From the NCBI GenBank assembly GCA_009780875.1, contig WQZE01000030.1, positions 1-8,530 of the forward strand: a stretch of DNA of 8,530 nt. The letters are read 5' to 3'. Position 1 is the first letter of the stretch. Each line of letters starts with the position of its first letter. Made by a program: the position numbers and the translations under genes. The DNA comes from Bacillota bacterium. Lineage in GTDB: Bacteria > Bacillota > Clostridia > Christensenellales > Pumilibacteraceae. A model generated the notes under the pieces. It was not told the DNA's origin, did not search any database, and saw nothing but the letters and a program-made list of their open reading frames with translations. Below are positions 7,040-8,530 of this stretch, piece by piece.

Positions 7040-7390
7040 GTGTCCAATGGTGGAATCATTGCGATTGCTATTTTGATTGGAATTGGGATTCTTATTGTAG
7101 GTATCATTGCTGGTTTGCAACAGAAAGAGCAAGAAGAAAAACAAGAATTGGCACAGCGACAATGACAATATGATTTGCAAAAGCAAAGAGAAGCACAAAT
7201 AGCACAAGAGGCTGAAAACGCCAAGAACCTTGCTATTATTGCAGAGCACGCCAAAACCTTGACGGAAAATATGCAACAGGTTCAAGTACAGTTTGTCTAT
7301 TGTTCTTATTGTGGGGCAAAAAACAAGGTACTTAGTATTAAGTGTACCGAGTGCGGAGCGGTCCTGCCCATACTAGATAATCATAAATAA
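7040..7390 (+). pseudogene. Membrane/coiled-coil/zinc-ribbon protein interrupted by in-frame UGA
   Basis: One reading frame runs from GTG 7040 to TAA 7388-7390 and is broken only by TGA at 7163-7165. Before the stop there is a 41-residue piece: a strongly hydrophobic helix (SNGGIIAIAILIGIG...) followed by a Gln/Glu/Lys-rich start of a coiled coil ending QELAQRQ. After the stop the coiled coil continues without change of character (QYDLQKQREAQ...) into a zinc ribbon, YCSYCG followed ten residues later by KCTECG. Continuity of composition and frame across the stop shows this was one gene of about 116 codons. AGAGG at 7030-7034 serves GTG 7040; GTG 7034 is an alternative. TTG 7175 after the stop has no ribosome site, so the second part is unlikely to be expressed separately. 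The likely change is CGA (Arg) to TGA, unless readthrough occurs or the base is a sequence error. The function is unknown. Confidence 0.65.
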
Positions 7391-7420
7391 TTGATTTGCA
7401 AAGCATAAAAGGGTGAGCAA

Positions 7421-7626
7421 ATGGGTGACTTGTGGATTGCGATTGTGTTTTTAGTTGTTGGGGTGGGTTTGTTGGTTTATTATTTTGTGCGCGGCAGAGA
7501 AGCTCCAAGAGACAAAGAGAGTCTGACCCAGAGGGGTATGTAAAAAAGCAAAGGATTGTTGTAGGTATATGCCTTGTAGTGGCGGCCGTGGCGACTTTTG
7601 TGGGTTTGGTCATAGAAACTTGGTGA
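7421..7626 (+). pseudogene. Small two-helix membrane protein gene with frameshift
   Basis: ATG 7421 has a ribosome site (AAAAGGG at 7407-7413, 7 bases of spacing) and encodes a hydrophobic helix (WIAIVFLVVGVGLLVYYFV) and a charged linker, then stops at TAA 7541-7543 after 40 codons. The overlapping frame (codon positions one base back), open from 7432 to TGA 7624-7626, encodes a linker SDPEGYVKKQR and a second helix (IVVGICLVVAAVATFVGLV) ending IETW. Its own 5' part (DCDCVFSCWGG...) looks like an out-of-frame shadow. Removing one AG from the AGAGAG run at 7515-7520 would join the two as ...RDKESDPEGY..., a 67-residue protein with two membrane helices. I therefore read it as one small membrane protein gene with a two-base insertion. 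Two separate tiny proteins or a sequencing error remain possible. It lies 30 bases after the zinc-ribbon gene, probably on the same transcript. Confidence 0.55.
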
Positions 7627-7675
7627 AAGAAGGGGTCTTGCTACAAGGTTTTGTTTGAATCCCAAGCAAATATGC

Positions 7676-7704
7676 TTGACAAGTGGGTCAATTTGTGATA
7701 TAAT
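7676..7704 (+). promoter_or_regulatory. Consensus promoter of the initiator tRNA gene
   Basis: TTGACA (7676-7681) and TATAAT (7699-7704) with exactly 17 bases between them form a perfect housekeeping promoter. The predicted start near 7711 leaves a pre-tRNA leader of about 33 bases. Such a strong site fits a stable RNA gene. Confidence 0.88.
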
Positions 7705-7716
7705 AATAAAATCATT

Positions 7717-7739
7717 TGATTTGTTTTTGAGACAAATCA
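7717..7739 (+). other. Stem-loop in the pre-tRNA leader
   Basis: TGATTTGT (7717-7724) pairs perfectly with ACAAATCA (7732-7739) around a seven-base loop TTTTGAG. It occupies most of the leader between the predicted transcription start and the first base of the mature tRNA. It might guide or shield 5' processing. It has no T-run after it, so it is not a terminator. Confidence 0.5.
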
Positions 7740-7743
7740 TTAT

Positions 7744-7818
7744 CGCGGGGTGGAGCAGTGGTAGCTCGCCGGGCTCATAACCCGGAGGCCGTAGGTTCGA
7801 GTCCTTCCCCCGCAACCA
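7744..7818 (+). tRNA. Initiator tRNA-fMet (CAU)
   Basis: The 75-base gene folds as a tRNA with anticodon CAT in the loop CTCATAA. Initiator status is shown by the unpaired C1-A72 at the end of the acceptor stem (CGCGGGG against CCCCGCA), and by three G-C pairs closing the anticodon stem (GGG...CCC). The terminal CCA is encoded at 7816-7818. The D arm is GAGC-AGTGGTA-GCTC, with a loop of seven bases instead of the commoner nine. The T arm is GTAGG-TTCGAGT-CCTTC, which leaves one T-T mismatch at the second pair. The gene has its own promoter and terminator and stands alone. Confidence 0.96.
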
Positions 7819-7823
7819 TCTTG

Positions 7824-7856
7824 ACTCCTTTGCTTTGGCAAAGGAGTTTTTGTTTT
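7824..7856 (+). terminator. Rho-independent terminator of the tRNA gene
   Basis: ACTCCTTTGC (7824-7833) pairs perfectly with GCAAAGGAGT (7838-7847) around a TTTG loop, followed directly by a T-rich tail (TTTTTGTTTT). It begins five bases after the encoded CCA, so the primary transcript is a single tRNA. Confidence 0.93.
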
Positions 7857-7883
7857 GCGATGGTTTGGGGTGTGCAAAAGTGC

Positions 7884-7912
7884 TTGCCAAACTTGTGGAT
7901 ATATGGTATAAT
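7884..7912 (+). promoter_or_regulatory. Extended -10 promoter upstream of lgt
   Basis: TTGCCA (7884-7889, five of six matches) and TATAAT (7907-7912) are 17 bases apart, and TGG precedes the -10 box, giving an extended -10 element. It closely resembles the promoter at 6994-7022. The expected start near 7919 leaves about 285 bases before the lgt ATG. Confidence 0.78.
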
Positions 7913-8203
7913 AAATCATAGGATAATTGGAGTTGGTGGATAGGTACCAAAAGGCTATCAAAAATACAAGGCGTGCAATCAAAAGTGCAAACAAAGCAAG
8001 TCACCAAGTGCGTACCTGTCCAACAAGTTGCCCAAGACCCAAACCCGTGGTGGGCACGCAAATCCAAGTGTGGCGGCAAGAGAGACATACAAACAACAAG
8101 GCATACATACAAGCACTATGGACACGGTGCCAAGGGTCGTATTGTATTGTATGAGCGGATGGATGCAAGCAGTCAGGGGTGCAATATCTGCAAAGGGAAC
8201 GAT
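7913..8203 (+). other. Long lgt leader with overlapping open frames, no confident gene
   Basis: Two plus-strand frames are open here. One runs from TTG 7927 to TGA 8152-8154 (75 residues, starting MELVDRYQKAIKNTRRAI, which could be a basic helix). It has no ribosome site and would start only about 8 bases after the predicted transcription start. The other has no stop from 7922 right into lgt (94 codons). It contains a Cys/His-rich part with KCGGK, several His and GCNICKGND just before the lgt start. It has no ATG before 8159 and no well-placed ribosome site at its GTG or TTG codons. Neither product is recognisable. The stretch could be an untranslated leader, a small gene, an N-terminal extension of Lgt, or a third damaged gene. 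I see no riboswitch or terminator-type hairpin by eye. Confidence 0.3.
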
Positions 8204-8530
8204 ATGGGATTTGACCTTTTTGGACTTTGGATACAGTGGTACGGTGTGATTATCAGTTTTGGGATGCTTTTGGCATACTTGGTGGTAGGGCGGTTGTACA
8301 AAAAAACGGGCTATGATTCGGGCATTGTGAGTACACTTGCGTTGATGGTCATTCCTTTTGCCATCTTGGGGGCCAGGGCGTACTTTGTGATTTTTTACAA
8401 AGGACCGATTGACTTTTTTGCAATCCGAGAGGGTGGGCTTGCCATTTTGGGTGGTGTGCTGATGGGTGCGGTCGTCGTGTTTGGGTACACCAAGTTCAAA
8501 AAAGCAGGCGCATTCACGCTGTCTGATGGG
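8204..8530 (+). CDS. lgt: Prolipoprotein diacylglyceryl transferase, N-terminal part
   Basis: Lgt is a polytopic inner-membrane enzyme that moves diacylglycerol from phosphatidylglycerol onto the lipobox Cys of prolipoproteins, before signal peptidase II acts. The window holds the first 109 residues; family members are usually about 250-330, so the gene runs off the end. Visible hallmarks are IQWYGVIISFG at 10-20 (the usual 'I.WYG' at the start of the first helix), GARAYFV at 56-62 (usual 'GAR.YYV'), and GGLAILGGVLMG at 77-88 (usual 'GGL.I.GG'). The ATG at 8204 has AAAGGGA at 8192-8198, 5 bases upstream. The reading frame is also open upstream to 7922, so a longer N-terminus cannot be excluded, but the family normally begins close to this point. 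A probable substrate lipoprotein is encoded at 1334-2059. Confidence 0.92.
   Translation, partial: MGFDLFGLWIQWYGVIISFGMLLAYLVVGRLYKKTGYDSGIVSTLALMVIPFAILGARAYFVIFYKGPIDFFAIREGGLAILGGVLMGAVVVFGYTKFKKAGAFTLSDG

Noticed and set aside
7163..7165. UGA read as Trp, Gly or selenocysteine by a changed genetic code
   Set aside because: Several intact housekeeping genes in the window end at UGA, Trp is encoded by TGG, and no selenocysteine insertion hairpin or catalytic Cys-type context is apparent after the stop.
7480..8112. Minus-strand open frame of 210 codons across the tRNA gene
   Set aside because: It runs through the tRNA, its promoter and terminator in antisense; no ribosome site or family similarity.
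1..8530. CRISPR array, insertion sequence, phage or toxin-antitoxin locus
   Set aside because: No spaced direct repeats, transposase motifs, terminal inverted repeats or recognisable toxin/antitoxin pairs were seen on either strand.

Overview
The window looks like ordinary chromosome from a low-to-mid GC Gram-positive-type bacterium, most likely an uncultured member of Bacillota/Clostridia. The reasons are the tsaE-tsaB-rimI gene order, Shine-Dalgarno sites of the AGGAGA/AGGAGG type, several near-consensus sigma-A promoters (TTGACA-17-TATAAT), a CCA-encoding initiator tRNA gene, and a signal-peptide/lipoprotein gene pair together with lgt. The taxonomic placement is an inference. UGA is used as a normal stop by several intact genes (tsaE, tsaB, rimI, murF, and the minus-strand gene), and TGG encodes Trp, so the standard bacterial code applies.

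Layout. (1) 60-2059, plus strand: a two-gene unit encoding a secreted papain/C39-like cysteine peptidase and a probable lipoprotein of unknown function. It ends at a long hairpin (2109-2149) shared with a convergent gene. (2) 2179-2805, minus strand: a secreted protein with a PrcB-like C-terminal pattern, driven by a perfect consensus promoter. (3) 2887-6922, plus strand: a back-to-back promoter fires the other way into a tight five-gene run, tsaE, tsaB, rimI, an alpha/beta hydrolase and a membrane-anchored MurF-type ligase. The first gene appears to be transcribed without a leader, because its ATG lies at the expected transcription start. (4) 6923-8203, plus strand: small or broken genes with their own promoters. 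One is a membrane/coiled-coil/zinc-ribbon protein cut by an in-frame UGA. The next is a two-helix membrane protein whose halves are in different frames and would be rejoined by removing one AG unit. Then come an initiator tRNA with an ideal promoter and terminator, and a roughly 290-base promoter-led stretch with overlapping open frames but no convincing start. (5) 8204-8530: the first third of lgt, running off the end.

How the genes fit together. TsaE and TsaB belong to the threonylcarbamoyladenosine (t6A) tRNA-modification system. RimI is their usual neighbour and an N-terminal acetyltransferase. MurF makes the last cytoplasmic UDP-MurNAc-pentapeptide precursor of peptidoglycan. Lgt lipidates prolipoproteins such as the one encoded at 1334-2059. 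The most unusual stretch is 7.0-8.2 kb, where two adjacent small membrane-protein genes each carry a single disabling change. I see no IS element, CRISPR array, phage gene or recognisable defence system, and I do not claim a new system. The membrane-fused MurF, the leaderless tsaE and the two interrupted small genes are the points most worth checking.
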